A stretch of DNA of 64,000 nt from Platycnemis pennipes (GCA_933228895.1 OW121855.1:42732698-42796697); one strand, 5' to 3'; shown: positions 21,601 through 36,600, counted from the stretch's first letter. Numbers and translations: made by a program. The notes: a model not told the origin generated them from the letters alone.

Positions 21601-24600
21601 GATATCAGCAAGAAGGAATGTACGACTGTAGTAGTTAGGTATGTCGAGCTCATAGATGGACGGGGAAATCAAAGACAATGTGAAATGAGAGGAGTGACTT
21701 CTTAAGGTGTTCATCAGCGGAGACGCAACTGGTGAGCACTTGTCATCTGAGTTGTTTAATACTCTGCTAACATTTGGTATTGACATGAGTGGTATGGTAG
21801 GACAGAGTATGGATGGTGCGGCAAACATGCGTGGTCGATTTGATGGAGGTAATTCATTTGTGCTCAGAGAGTGCCCTAAAGCTTACCATATTTGGTGTTG
21901 CTCACACAGATTTTCCTTGGTCGTTGAGAAGTCCATGGATATTTGTCCTCTAGTATGAGACATGTTCTCGATTCTTCAATAGCTCTATGTGTTCATATCT
22001 GGCCACAAAAGACATCACACATTCATGGAAAAGTTAATAAAAGCCCCATATCCGGCCAGTAGAATGTGGCAGAAGAGATTCAACATGACTAGATGGTCGA
22101 GCAAAAGTGATTCCCTTAACACAATTATTACCTGCTTGCTACGATGTGCTAAGAGAAGTGTTGGAGGATATATCCAGAGACAAAAGTCTGAGATGGATTT
22201 AAGGGCATCGGCAAAGGGACTTTTAAAAGCAATATTCAATTATGGCACCATTGCAACCTTGCAATTTGCTTCAGAACTCTTCAAAGTCTTGTCACCAGTA
22301 ACTTTGTTTACAGCAAAAATCGTTGACTGTGCAACTGTCCCGACTGTTATTTCTGAGACCATTTCAAAAGAGGAGGCCATGAGGGATGACCAAGTAAGGA
22401 GCAAAACCACAGATCGCGTCAATCATTTCACTGTTGAACACGACCTCCAGCAAACTTCCAACCGAAGAATTCGTTAAAGAAAAAGGTTCATGGGTGAACT
22501 TGCCATTGATGAGACACTTACTTACCCAAGAGCAAAAATAAGATCTGAAGTGTACTTTCAAATCCTTGATTCCCTACGTCTTCAGCTGTGGGATCGGTTT
22601 CCAGAAAGTTCTCTGAATATTGTCAAGCGAATTACTTACCCTTCCCATGAAAGTTTTCCCAATGTTGTGAAAAATATGGATGATACTCGAAGCCGATTCT
22701 CGTCAGTGACTTGTGTGAGTATTGTGGAATCGATGGTGAAGAACTTTGTGAAGAAGTTAATGTATTTAGTCAACTGTACAAAGTTAGCTACCCGAGCATT
22801 GATTTATCAGATGTGCTGAGCTTGAGTGACGAGAGCCTGAGCCAAAATAATGATGAAAGTGACACCCAAGATTCTTGTGAGGACAAGCCTGATGGTTCAG
22901 GTACATATCCTAATATAGCCGAACCAAGATTTCCGGATCAGTGGTTCAAGAAAGGATTCATCGGGCCTAATAGGTGTTTATTAAATATTTCCGAATTTCC
23001 TTACCTAATGATGTTACAGCAGATACTTCTGGCATTGCTAGGAACAAATTGCTCAGCATAGAGGGTTATGAGCAGATTAAGAATTGTAAAAAATAGGCTG
23101 AGAAGCAGCATGGGAGATGTCTGGCTCTCTGACATGCTTGTCCTTTCTTCCGAAAAAGACATTTTAAAATCCATTCATAGCAGTGAAGTTACAGAAAAAT
23201 TTGCTTTGTCAAGTGAGCAAAGAAAATAACTATTACTGTATAAAGGACATCAAGGGTAGGGTAGTCAAAGTGGTACTACTAACACCAGTACTGATTTTAT
23301 CTGTATTATTTTATTATTATTATTATTATTACATGTGTTTTCTACCAGTATAATTTGTAAATAAGAGCTATGAGTAATGATGGGTTCCAATTAATTAAAG
23401 ACAAATCTTAATTTAAAATGTTTGGTTTATTTAGATGTTAATATTTTTTTGAACATTTCACTGTTACAGCTATCTCTAAAGCTTATGGCATTCGGATGCG
23501 CAAAGGAAGACGTTGTGGAGTGGTAAAGTTTGACGTGGCCAATACGAACGCCATAAACTTTTGCGAGACCTGCATATAGCTCTAAGGCAGGGGTGGTGAA
23601 CCTTTTCGCGATTGAGTGCCCAAGTTCATGAAATAAGAGTATACTCGCTCGACTCACGTGTCAACCCATCGAGTGAGATAGAGGTATCAATCGAGTGCCC
23701 TCCCAGCCCCGTGCGCCGAAATAATTGCTATGCATGCCATAGGTTTGCCACCCCCGCTCTAAGGTGTAGCATAAAGTATCATAATAGTGCCTTTGTAGTA
23801 AGTTGACCGCCTATTTTGTTAGATCCAACTGTGTAGTTTTAGGAGCACAATATTCTATATATTTCATATATTTTTTTCTTAATTCGTAATATTAAAGTAG
23901 CCTTCAGTTACTTATATAAGAACTAAATGATTCTATTTTTTACAATTTATTCCTTTTTAAAGCATTAATGCAATTGCATGGTAAAAAATAAACTCTCACA
24001 TCCTTATGGTTTTTGTAGCATTGTATTGAGTTTAATTAGTGGCGCAATAGTTTTCTAAGATTTTATTTATATATTTTAAAGTTATTTTTTGAGGGTTTGG
24101 TCATAAATCATTGGAGCCAGGCCCTCAAAACTAACTCTAAAAATATCCATATTTTTAGAGTTAGTTTTGTCACAGTGATTGACAATGTACCCAGTGAGAA
24201 CAGGTTCGTGGATCCACCTGGAATCTCCCAACTTGTTCTCACTGGGTGTATGATACTTTAAGATTTGTTAAAAACTTTGTGTGAAGCTAATAATTAAAAA
24301 ACTTCCCGAATCCTCTGTTCCCCTCCGTGTTACTCCTTGGACAGGCCATCAAATTATAACCCGTTAAGCTGCTATATACCGGCGGGGAGGGGGGGGGGGA
24401 AGGGGAGTAGTTGGTTTTGAGGGGGAATGCACCATCAGCATTGATGGTGCATTCACCCCTGCATGTACTTATTTAAAAAATATTTTCTCATGTTCATCCC
24501 ATTTTTTAAGGATGTCACCAATGTCTGTTATTTTATCCGCCACAGCATTTTCACCATCTCAATCAATTATGTCTTTTCTGAATTATTTCCTTTTTTTTGT

Positions 24601-27600
24601 ACTCATTATCTGCTTATTTCTCTCAATAACACTTAGCATATTATACCGTTAGATCATAACTAAATTAGCTTAATGTGCTATTTCATCAATTTTGGTGGTG
24701 ATTATTTGGGGTAGATGATGAACAATCAAGATCCTTTTCTCCAGTGAGAATAGTTGAGCAAGGGGTGTTGGTAGTGAGATGAGTTTCTGACAATGCATCA
24801 AGCAGTAAATACCACATTCACCCGATCCCAAGTATGACCCTGAATATAAGATTACTCTCATTTTGGAGAACTTTTGAAAATAAGATGACAAAATGTACAT
24901 TTTTGTCATTATTTATTTCTTTCGCAACTTTTATTGAAAATAATTACCTCAATGCGAAATTTGAAACAATGTCAAATAACCATTTAGGTTTAAAAATATT
25001 CAACAAAGATAAAGATCTTTAATAACATATTTATGGTAATTACCATAAATATGTTATTGGACTTATTGTTTAAGCGACTTGTTTTTTGCTGTAGTCGTCA
25101 TGCGCTTTCTTAAAAGAGAGAAATCGGTGCCGCGGTATGCCGACGACATGTCCATCAAAACGGGCATGCCAATCTGCCGCTGAGAACGCACTCCTTGTTC
25201 TACTACAAGGAATTGGCTTGATTTTGGGCCGCGGACTAACTTTCTGATAGATGCCGCTTTCGCTATTTCCCCATTGTAATGTTTTCGCAAATTTGCCCAA
25301 ATACGCTGAACTTTCTTCTTGCATCTCAGTTACAATTCGGCGTGATGCATGAAAATAGGCTTTAAATTGGCGTCACACTGGTTTTTTAACATTATTTGTC
25401 ATTTTTTAAGGGTTAAGCACGTACTTTATAGATTAAACAGCAATCGCTGATCAACGTGAAGGCGTCGAAAGTGAAACTTGTGAAACCGCCAAATGATTTC
25501 TACATTCGTTTGTTTTTAAGTTCTATATAGGCGCTAGATTGAAATACTGCGGCCATAGATGATCGTTATTCGTTGAAAAAATATTATTCCTGCGACAATA
25601 ATGTTTCGATAGTTATTATTGTTTAGTTTTTGCTTCTTTATCTAATTATATGCATTCTTATGAATTACTTAATCATAAGTTCCATATTCAGTGTACAACA
25701 TCATTTAAACTCGTAGGTATTCTTCCATATTCGAATCTAAGACGAGTTGTGATATATTCATTTGAAATTTAGTCAAAAAAAGTCTGATATTCGGGTAACT
25801 GCGGTAGATAGACTGAATCTCGGCATATCGAATTCGGCTCCTATAATTATAGGGGCCATCCTTACCAAATCTACGTTCGGACCTTTCAGGAGGGTTGGCG
25901 ACCTTGATACCAATCGCATGCACCCGAGAATGACTAAACTCCTCTAGAAGGTGAGTGGATGCATACGGTTCACTGATAATACTACCTCCCTTTTCTGTTC
26001 TTCCTTTTATGTGTTCTCATCGGTCTCCCTCTCTTCTGTTGGTTAAACAACAGAAGGCAAGATCTTAATTCAGCATGGATTTAGCAGTGTAGCGAACAAA
26101 GAGGTCTTGCCTCCATTCACTACTCCCAGCCATCTGGGACTCCCACTATCTTGATCCATTGCACTTACTTTCCCAATTAGATTATGGCATTAATTGATGT
26201 CCTTTCTCGTTATGTTCCTGGGTATAGTATTGATTGCTTCACTGGCTACCCCACTTGGTGAAGGTCATTCAGGATCTCCACTGTGTTAAGTTCTCCATTG
26301 TTGCTTACATTTTACTGTTAAATCATCCTCAGAGCTTAGTAAAAATGATGGACTCCTTCAGCTTTGAGAATGAAGGATAACTGGATTATTAATGTCAGCA
26401 GAAATGGAGGAATTTATCTGATAGTGATCCCAAATGACCTTCAATAACTGCATTCACCGGGAAATATCAGAAATTTTTCACATGGAGCCACAGTCCATTC
26501 GGTTTAATGTAGCGGACACTCTGTAGACTACATAGTCTACTGCACAGGTGGGCCTAGTCCAACTCAGGGAATAGGGGTAGCAGCACTTAGAGAGAGGGGA
26601 AACGTGAGTGAACTTGGACTAGTACAAGCCATGAAATCACTTGACGTATGGAGGGTAGACACCTGTGTATTATAATCTTTGGTAGATACCCTCAAATGTT
26701 CCCCCTATCCTCCACATATTTCCTCTCCCGTGATTCATCACCTAATATGATTAATATGAGTGAACTGTATCACTCTGTCTTCAAATGATTCTGAAGTTAT
26801 TTTTTAGTACCTATGTATCCCATATTAAGACTAAAACTCGTGATGGAGAGAAGGTTTTAATTCAGAATCAACCAATTTTCATATCCATTTGCATTTTAAT
26901 TCAGTCAGTAGGTGCTAATATAGGTACCGATGTAAAATTCTTGTCCTCTATTTCATCAAAGTTTGCTTAAAAGTTGTGTTGATGGAATGGCACTGTGAAT
27001 CAACTTCTACAGAATTTACATAATTTCTATGACAAAACGGTAAAACTGATTATTTTCCTATTGCTCATGAATATGAATTTGGCTCAGTATATTATCTGAA
27101 AAAATGTTTGTGTACATTTACCTTCATCTTCAACATTTTATTTATAAAAAATGTAATTTTACATTTTATAAAAGCCTAGCACTAATATTAAATAGTCTTC
27201 AACCCAGAGGTTGATTTCATTGCAGATAATAGTCCACTTAAACTTCACGTACCTCATTAAATACCTACTAACTACATTTAATGGAAATAAAATTCTACAT
27301 CTAAGCATGTAGCTATTGAACTCAAGCCATAGCATGCATACAATAGATACTATTCTAAATTACAGTATAACTTTATTTACATTCTTTAAACATGACTATT
27401 ATCTTTAAAATATATATCCTTAACTCAGTTATGTGAGTTAAGTTGAACTTACTTTACTTTTCATGGAGTATTTTGCAGGGTTTACAATGTGTTGATTACT
27501 TGCCAAAATAAGTGAATTCTTACAATTAAAAAAAGGTACCTGATATGTTAACGATTTTGTATATTTTGAGTCTTAGCCATACTGATAAGTACTCTTTATT

Positions 27601-30600
27601 GCAAAAGTTCATTATTTAGTAAGTCAACCTCTTACCAAACTTAAAATACTGACGTAGGTAACCTAAACTTAAGATTGTGTTTTCCCACACAAAAAGTTCA
27701 ATGAAATGAGTTTGACAATTGTTTGTGCCTTATGTACAACTGTGATTGTAGTGGAATTACTCTCTCTTTGGTTAAATGTTATGTGCTTGAAGTTCGTTAT
27801 TTTGCACATTGAAAGGATCTAAACAAAGTATCAAGGATGTGGTGTCCCTATTTATAGTACATGAAGCTTAACTATCTCCTTCTGGGATAAAATCTCATGG
27901 TGTGAATTAAATAGTTTAGGTTTGATCTGTATCTCAAGGACATGCCTAGCAGTTTTACTACATTTGTTTCATAAAGAATTGTCTTTTTTTATTGAGAATA
28001 AATACTCATTTCCCTTCAGCCAGCATGCCGTTATAATTAAGTAGAGAGCATTGCCTGGTCTGACCATTATGCATTCCATTTCTTTTTCATAAAAATATTT
28101 CAACATGAAGTGGCCCTGTGAGTTTTGCAATTCCTGTTTTAAATATCTTTTGTTCATCTTGCATTATTTGCAAGAGAGTGCCAATGAAATATTTTATTCT
28201 CGAGTTCTTCGTTTACATGGGTTTTGTGGGATAGATTGATATTTAACTATTTTTTTTTACAGATTTTCAATGTCATGAAATATTTAGATTCTCCCCTTAT
28301 TCAAGGTATTCCATGACAATAGTAACCCCTACTCTTCTGCTGCTGCTACCTTAATGCTGTTTTCCTACTTTTTCAGATAAATTTGCATTCAGTCTTTATT
28401 CAGACATGATTTTCTCTGACTACCTAATGTATGTTACTACATGCATATTATCATTAGGCTTGTTTAGTGGCTACTCGTGTTGGGCTTTTAGATGGCATGA
28501 TGATTCAATGCTCCTCAATGCAGTACCTAAGATGAAAAACAGATTTATGAAAAGTTTTATGCACATATAAGTTTTGAAGAACTTGACTCTATAATTCACA
28601 CCCATTTCTACCCTTCACTTTCCTACTCATTTTAGCCATCCTTGATTATAACTATGGTTACAGAATGAATTCATAAACTTATTTGCTGTAGTGCTTCATG
28701 TGCAGAAATTAATTTGTAGTGCCAGCTTTGTCTTTATTTTTTTATATTGAGACTCAAAAACTTGTATGTGAAATGATTGAAATGCATCATTGTATCCCTG
28801 AAATAGAAGAATCACGAATGAATGACTTGCTGTGCTACAAGTGGTTAATAACTGTTGGCTGTCTCAGTTTTGTGAATGTGTTGTGGCCATGTCCAAGGTT
28901 GTGAAACAGTTATTTTTGTGAGTAACTTTCACTCACTTAGGGTTGTCAGGGAACTCACCCCAGCTGCTGTGCCTGTTATCCATAACAGTCTGCATAAATG
29001 CCTGTCACACTGATTCAAGGGAAAACTGTACTTCAAGCATACTCTCCCAGTGAGATTTGGGAAAAACAGTGGCTGTAGTTAGTCAAACTCGTTCATACAC
29101 ACAGGGCACTCACTGTATCTGACGAGGGCCATTGTATCACTAGCCTAAGTCAGAGATCGGTTGTTCTGCTGTTTTATTTTTTCCTTTTTGCTGTTACTAC
29201 AGTTACACGGGAAGCACCTACCCCAAAACCCTCAGTGTATGGGATAACATGCGACTCGAGTATTTGATAGTGTGCGTGTTTGCTTAGCGTATTTCCTTTT
29301 AGTAATTTGTGTCGTTCCCATTTCCCACCTTGGTATGCTCCTAAAGAGAAAGGTCTTAAACTTGCTACTTCTTCTGTTGCATGAACATTTCTGCCCTTAT
29401 CTTATACAGTTTTTATGGGCTATGATGGAGATATTCACTGCTGCAACATGTACCTAGTTATATCTTTGTTATCAGAATTTAAGACCATGCTCCTTTTTCA
29501 CGTCACTTTTTCCATCCAGGCGTCATCAGGATGTATAGAAAGCTTCCCATTTCTGGGTTTAAATATTCTTGGCATATCTGTATCCACTATTAATGATGTG
29601 TCATTTTCTCCAAAGAGGTTTATAGGGGGGGTGGTAAGTTCCAAGCCTTGCATGATGTCCTCCTGTGGATCCTCTCCAGGAACCTCTATGTGGCAAATTA
29701 GAAAATATAATTGTTAGCGTGCAACACACTGTTATTGAAGCAAGGCAAAGGTATAATTATAACTCATTATTAATTAAACATAACATTATTCAAATCCAAG
29801 AAATTCTTCATCAGACACTACATTTAACTCATTTGTCTTCAGTAATGGTCAGTACTTCCCAACTCTACAACTAGTTTGCTTCATGCATGATATCTATACA
29901 TGAAAATGAATGCAAAAAAAGTTAGGGGTGCAATTTATCTGCAGACAAATATGATGTATCGTAAGTCATTCTGTAACTGCATGCTTCTACAAGTCAGGCT
30001 TAACCTAGGGCAGACCAGCAACATGAAATTTGCAATCCTTTCTTTGGCGGACATGAATATTATATCTCCATAGTCTAACACCTGTGTATGAATTTTAATG
30101 TGTTATAAATTTTGGAACATGCTTTAGTAATCAATGAAGGAAAGATGATAATTTATTGTTGCTGAAAAATATATCTATAATGCCATCTAATACAAAATGA
30201 TGATGATTATCAGAAAAGAAGCAAAATATGCTTACCCTAACATTACGCAGGCGAATAAATTATGGCTAATAAATCACATGCAGATACAGTTGAGTCCATC
30301 TATGCCTGCAGTGCAAATGGTGAAGTGTGAATCATCAGTAAATAATGACTCTACTTAGCTTGTTTCATGGCATTATTATGGTTGCTTCAGTTAGGAGTTA
30401 TTCTGTCAGTGTGCATATGCACTTCATGAAAATAAAGTTTTATTTGCTCTATGTATTGGAGTACAGGATTGATAAATATTGAGTGAAACAGTAGTAATTG
30501 GTCAAGCATGGTATGATCACGATGAAAGAGCTGGAATCCCAAAACATTTTTATTCAGCATCTGTGCTGACCCAATAAAAATCACATTCTGTACAGCAGAG

Positions 30601-33600
30601 GCACTCTAGCAAACAACTATTGAATACAGAAATGAGGTCATGCTGGATAATAGCATTAATCTTATGCATAACACTGCATAATCATCTTCATGCATTTTTT
30701 TATTCTAAGCGATAAAGTTCAATAACATACATTCTTCAAGTCAACAATAAACATTCTGCATTTCAAAAGCACACCAATGTTACCTCCATTAATGGATTGT
30801 TTTTGTTTTGAAACAATTGTTTTCCTAGTGCACCCACCAGGTTGTGTTCTCTAGGTTTTATCAGTGTATTTAGTTCTCTCATTTGCTCACACAGTTTCCT
30901 TTTAAATTTTTGCCACTCAAAATTACCTCAAATAATAGCAATGTCTTGGAAAATTGGCCATCAAGGGATTTTCCATAGTTTCTTCAAGTTCAAGAAGCTG
31001 TGGAAAAAATCAGCTGAAACACTCTCTTGTCAATTACCACTGCTATTCTGAAGACTCCTAATGGATCTTTGATTGGTAACCACCAGGTGAAAGGAGAATT
31101 GTACCAACACAAACTGCAGAGTTATGCCCAGAAATGGCTGCAATGGTCACCTAATATGATTTAATAGCCATTCTCAGTACTTCCATTCATAAAATATATA
31201 GATTTAAATTTTAAAGATAGCGTGTTGCATTAATATGTGTTGATGATTATGCTTTAAAACTTTTGAGTGATTTACACTCATGAATCGAGCTATAGTAGGC
31301 AGAGAGGCAGAGTACCTATATCTGCATCTATTGTAGCCTATATGTATTAGCTTATCCCTTCTCAAAGATGAACTGTTATTTTGTTACTTGATGTGATAAC
31401 ATGATATGAAATGAAGATTGATCGATGTTCAGATTGTTATAGATAGTGGTAAAGCCTTTAACCCTGTTGTTGTGGTAATAAACCTTTAAAATCCACCAAT
31501 TCATAAATGAGTCGTCATAAAATTATGTGTTTAAGTAGGTATTTTTAAGGGATACTAGTACTATGCTTCTAGATGACACCATGAATAATTCAGTGTAAAA
31601 TAATAACAATGCATATTTGAATTGGTTGTGCCCTCCTATCTTTTGTTCATTATATAATGTCTCCCAACACTATTAAAAACGTTAGAATGCTTAAGTTGAA
31701 ATAGACATTCAATTCTAACTTTTGTCCCTCTGGTGGAGAAGGAATAAACTTTCCGAATTTCACTAAATGATCATAGAGATAATATTAACGGAATTTCATT
31801 ATAAGATGAAACAAGCTTGACACTAACTAATCTCAGCTGGGAATATAATGTAGGCATGACTTTTTTCACGGCATAATACCTACTCATTAAAAAAAAATTG
31901 ATGCTTTCCCGGCAAATACAATTTAAATCTGAGAACTTTTCTTAAACTTATTTCTCAAGTTTGTTTAAAACCAGATGTAGATGCTTGAATTGGATTTGGT
32001 TAAACCTTGGAGGTAAAACACCTGCTCTTCAGGTTCAATTCTATATAAAGCACTAACAAATTGCAATTAGATAGTCATAGACCAATGATCATGTACAGAA
32101 ATTCACCTAGATTTGCTGCATGATGACTCACAATGTTTCAGCTAGTAAAAAACATGCATAAGGTAAAATCTTAATTAACTTCCGTGATTAAAAATGATAG
32201 ATACTGGGAATGAAATTGGGAGAGGTTTTTTAAGTATACCAACCTCTGAATCTTGATGTAGGCCTCCTCCTGTATCTGTATGCAAAGTAGGCACCAACCA
32301 AGAGTATTCCAACTACTAGAAATGCAATCCACCCCCTGAGGATGTTTGTCTAGAAAAGGAGGACATCAAACAGTTATTCATGATTGGATTGAATCATTTT
32401 AATCTAACCTTAAAATACCATAAATGCTCTGACTCAACCATTGACTACTCTAGGTTTTTTCAACTACATACACTCATCGCTGGGAAGTAAAAGTTGATGA
32501 TATACCTAGTCATTGAACGATATTTTCTAGGGATATGCTGTTCTAAATTTTCTAAAGCTTTGTAATCATAACTATTCTTGTAATTTAGGTTTCTTTCAGG
32601 ATGTCAAAAACCTAGATTGAACATCCTCAGAAGTGTATTTTTAGCACATCGTATAAACGTAACCATTTATTTGTTCATGAGGAATGGAATCTTTACCATT
32701 AAACAAAATTCCTTTCAGGATTGAGGGGTTGTAGTGTGCTATTCTATATTTGTCTTTAGGTAAACACAAGGACATAGTATATAAAATATTACCTTAGAAT
32801 TGAGGACCTGCACCATTTTTTCTCATGGTTTATGAGGAATAAGTTAGTTAACATAGACCCTGTCACAAGTCAGACAACATAGACCTTGCAAGTCTATTAT
32901 GAGATTTATTAAGAATAATATCGATGACTTTCGTTTGGTATCCATTCTTTGTGGCCGTATATTTTATGATATTCATTTATTTTCCTTATATCCCCATGCA
33001 CCAACAATGCATATACAGGAAGAAATTTTCTGCATTAATACCTGAAGATGATATGGTGAGAGACCTATGTATAGAAACCCAGATCATGCAACTAAAACTT
33101 AACATTGGAATTAACTAAGTTTATTCATCCTCCCCATGGTTGGTTATTCAGGGGAGGTAGCTGACAGCTGAGGTCATTTGCACCATTTAGGATAGGTGGG
33201 TGACTGGGTAATGGTAGGAGTTTTCAGGGAACGGAGGAAGGGTGGAGAGAAACCCGGTGTCGACATTAGCCTACTATTAACGACAGGTGGCAAGGGACCA
33301 TGGCTTAACGTCCCATCTGACGGGCGGAGTACTGAACTTGAAATGCCCTCCACTAGGCACTCAAGTGGGGACCAGTTTTCCACTGAAAAATCCACCACTG
33401 CTGGGAATCAAACCTGAGCCCTCATGATGGGAGGCCAGGGTCCTTATTCTCTTTCTGAAACTCTAGTGGTATCCAAGGGATACCATAGGGTTTTCGGGAC
33501 TCGCGTTAACTTTTTGTAAACATTCTAATGAGGAAATCAATGAAACGCAACCTCGGTTTCGTTGCTGGGGAGATAACCGAGGTTGCGTTTCAAACGAGAA

Positions 33601-36600
33601 TACGGGCCCAGTACTCTAGCCACCACACCAACCCAATCCCCTCATCCTCCTCATGATGGAAATTCCTTGTAGTCAAGCCTGAAACCTTTAGTTATGTTGA
33701 AAGGGTAGCTTGACACATTCAACCCGGAATATTTCTAGTGTGCAATCATGAAAAATGGAAAGCTTTTTCTGCCACAAATTTGGCCAGTCACTTAAATGTA
33801 ATTTAAAATTAGTTAAAAAATTTTTTGAATAACAAAACTCGATAATTTATTAAAGACGCGAGTTCACGTCCTTCAGAGAGGTCTTCAGTGAGGTCATCAG
33901 AGAGGTCATTAATAGACGTGAATGCGCGTCCGTTGGTATCCTGGCAACGCACCTCGGACGCGCATTTGCATCTGTCGGGTTGAACGTGTTAAGAAAGTGG
34001 AGGGAAAAGTAGAAAGGCCACTGTTCAGTTCTGGCCTGCCTAAATACTTTCATTGATTAATGAGAAGATAATAGGTTTATAGACTGCAGGCCTGTGACCT
34101 AATGATATAATTGATGCAACAATGAGCCCACTTAGGGTAGTTGAATCATGAGAGATGTAAGTTAAGAATAAAAATTTCTATAGGACCGTTAAATTTATGG
34201 AGGAAATGAATTTGAAGGGAATAGATGTGTCGAAGCCCACTTCTTTAATTTGATTCTACTGGGATGGTTGGATGAATTTGTAATTTTATGGAGTATTATG
34301 CTTATTGGGAGACTGGAAATACACTCCTATTAATTATTGAAAGTTAGACCTCACCTAAATATTATGGGTAAGACTTCAATTAAGAACATGAAAATAAGCT
34401 CACAGTTGAATCTTCATGTCTCAGTTGAAAGAAAGAAAGCTTAATTGCAACTGCACACCAATCTATTAGCTAATGTAATTAGTGTTAACGTGTCATCTTC
34501 CATTTCAATAGTTTTGGATTATAATAATATATCAATAGCTTAGGAAAAATTTTGATCTTAATTTCTAAATTACTTATATACATCTTTTTACTGGGTGTGT
34601 ATATTCTGTTGTACTTATTTTTATGGCATGACACCAATCATGATACTGAGCACTTAAGGTATTTCATGTGCTGAAATCAACTATACACACCAAAATGACT
34701 CTAATTGAGAATATGTGTTTATGAGAGATTAGATATTCTAATTAATTACACCCTCAACCCTTCTCCCTTGGAGTAAACAGGCATTGGAGTTAGTCTCAAC
34801 TTAATAAATCAGTAATATTGGAAAGGATTACACTGGATAAAATTGGTGATTTTCTGTATGTCGTCACTTATTTTCTAATGTGCTATTGCTGTTGGAAACA
34901 AATAGAATGATGGTTCACTTACTTCATGGTCAGTTTCCCATACTTCTTCCCAGTTCTTATTCACAACCAGCTGTACTGGTCGTATGGTAAATACTTGGTC
35001 ATTTAAACTCTGGGAAGCACATCTGTACACTCCTGCTTCTTCCTGCCTGACATCCTGTTGGGTAAAAATCAAATTTTTTATTGGAAAGCAGGTGCATTTG
35101 TATTTTGTTTAGGAATTCCAGCTAGCATTAGGAAATCACATTTTTCATGGAACAATAGATTTGATCCCAGGATCTTGATGTAAAGTCTTGACAATAACTG
35201 AGAAATGATTTCTCTTCATTTTTGACCATTAAGAGGATCTAGTAGTGTCAGCATTTGGGACTCCAAGAGCATTATACAAATGTAGTGACAGTAAATTTTG
35301 GCTTATAGGATCTTACCACTGTCTTCAAAGAATTTCTATACGTATTCCTCTCAACCTCTCACTTCAGTCAACCAAATTTTTGGAATTCTTTGACTATAAG
35401 GCTGTACACTCATGAATAAGCTGAACTTCAAATGCTTTGCTCTTGGCTGAGTCTTATTAATTCAAAATGTAGTGTTGGCACCTTACATTTGTAGGTGAGA
35501 GTTTTAAATTAATCTAATTTGCTAGTACCATTAGCTTCACATTGTGGTAAAAGATAATGCTTTCGATTGGAGATTTTGCTTTTAGATTGGAGATTTTGCT
35601 TTTAGATAGATAGGTGATTATTGGATCCTTATGAAGTTTCATCAAGATTTTATGTTTTTATTTTTTTTCAAGTGGTTAATGATTTAACTCTTTCATCACT
35701 AGCCCTAATCACTTGGTATTTATGAAAAATTCGTGGGTTATTTTAATGAAAATGTGTTTCAGTTAGAAATTTAAATCACACCTGATATTAATACTCTGAA
35801 AGTCAAATTTGTCTAATTATACTTTATAATGGTATATAATATGCAAAAATGCAATCATGTTGTTTTTAGTCTACTAAAATATAGCATACTTTTTTACCAC
35901 TAGGGAAAAATTCCTTTGGCCATTGGATTGGCCTACTGGCATTTCTCACCCACACCCCAAGGACCAATAGATCAGCCAGCTTGTACTATAAGGGTTAAAG
36001 GAATTGAAGAAGGAGGTATGGACAGAAAATTATTTGATCATAGATATATCTCCTGAATGTTATTTCATATGCCATAAAAATAGCCTCTTCTTCATTATTT
36101 ACTGTTTGGAATTCTGATTCTCAGAACTTGCTGCATGAAAATTGAAGGGCAATTTGAAGAAACTCCAGAAATTTTAAGGGTGGTAATTGTGATCTTGACG
36201 TTGCTACCACAATAAAAATCTTTAGATGCTCAAGTGTATTCAGTGTGAATACTCTAGGTCTTTCCCATCTCCTGTTTTCAAATAAGAACTTAAGCCAGTG
36301 GTTAAATAGTTTAGTTTTGTAGAGATAGTTATCTGCATGATATTCAGGAGGTGTATAAATCATAAAAAGAAAGTCATGCCACCCAAACAAAACAGAAGAG
36401 TGGCTTTCTAGGTCAATACAGAAGCTTCCTTATTTAACCATTTATTAAGCACGATTCAAATTAGGAAGTAGAGTTTGGATCTTAGGTTTCTCCAGAAGAA
36501 ATGTTGCAACTAAACATTATCGTGAGCAGTTGCGTAATTCACACTGCCGATGGTCATGCTTTTGTGGCCTTTTTAGGATGCATCATTGCTATGGCCTAAA

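Larger units (their letters stand above)
20650..23230 (+). pseudogene. Decayed hAT transposase (ZMYM1 / DUF4371-like)
   Basis: Pieces in several plus-strand frames follow hAT transposase order. WTDHRGVTDIELHKKSKAH (about 20975) is TTF-type zinc-finger-like. NHHREVLSAIIDYC and DSLDGNRLNLFTLFARYNPD follow (about 21120-21260). Then come DMSGMVGQSMDGAANMRGRF and HIWCCSHRFSLVVEKS (21780-21940), RFNMTRWSSKSDSLN (about 22080) and the C-terminal dimerisation block RLRSSMGDVWLSDMLVLSSE near 23080-23150. Many stops and frameshifts occur. A 180-bp insertion at 21327-21506 interrupts it. I could not define the terminal repeats. Confidence 0.8.

Noticed and set aside
25705..25923. Harbinger/MADF-type transposase fragment
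   Set aside because: Vague resemblance only; no motif I could name with confidence.
32238..32241. Alternative GTATAC donor for the transmembrane exon
   Set aside because: It would shift the phase and break both tails, whereas the GTTGGT donor fits both.
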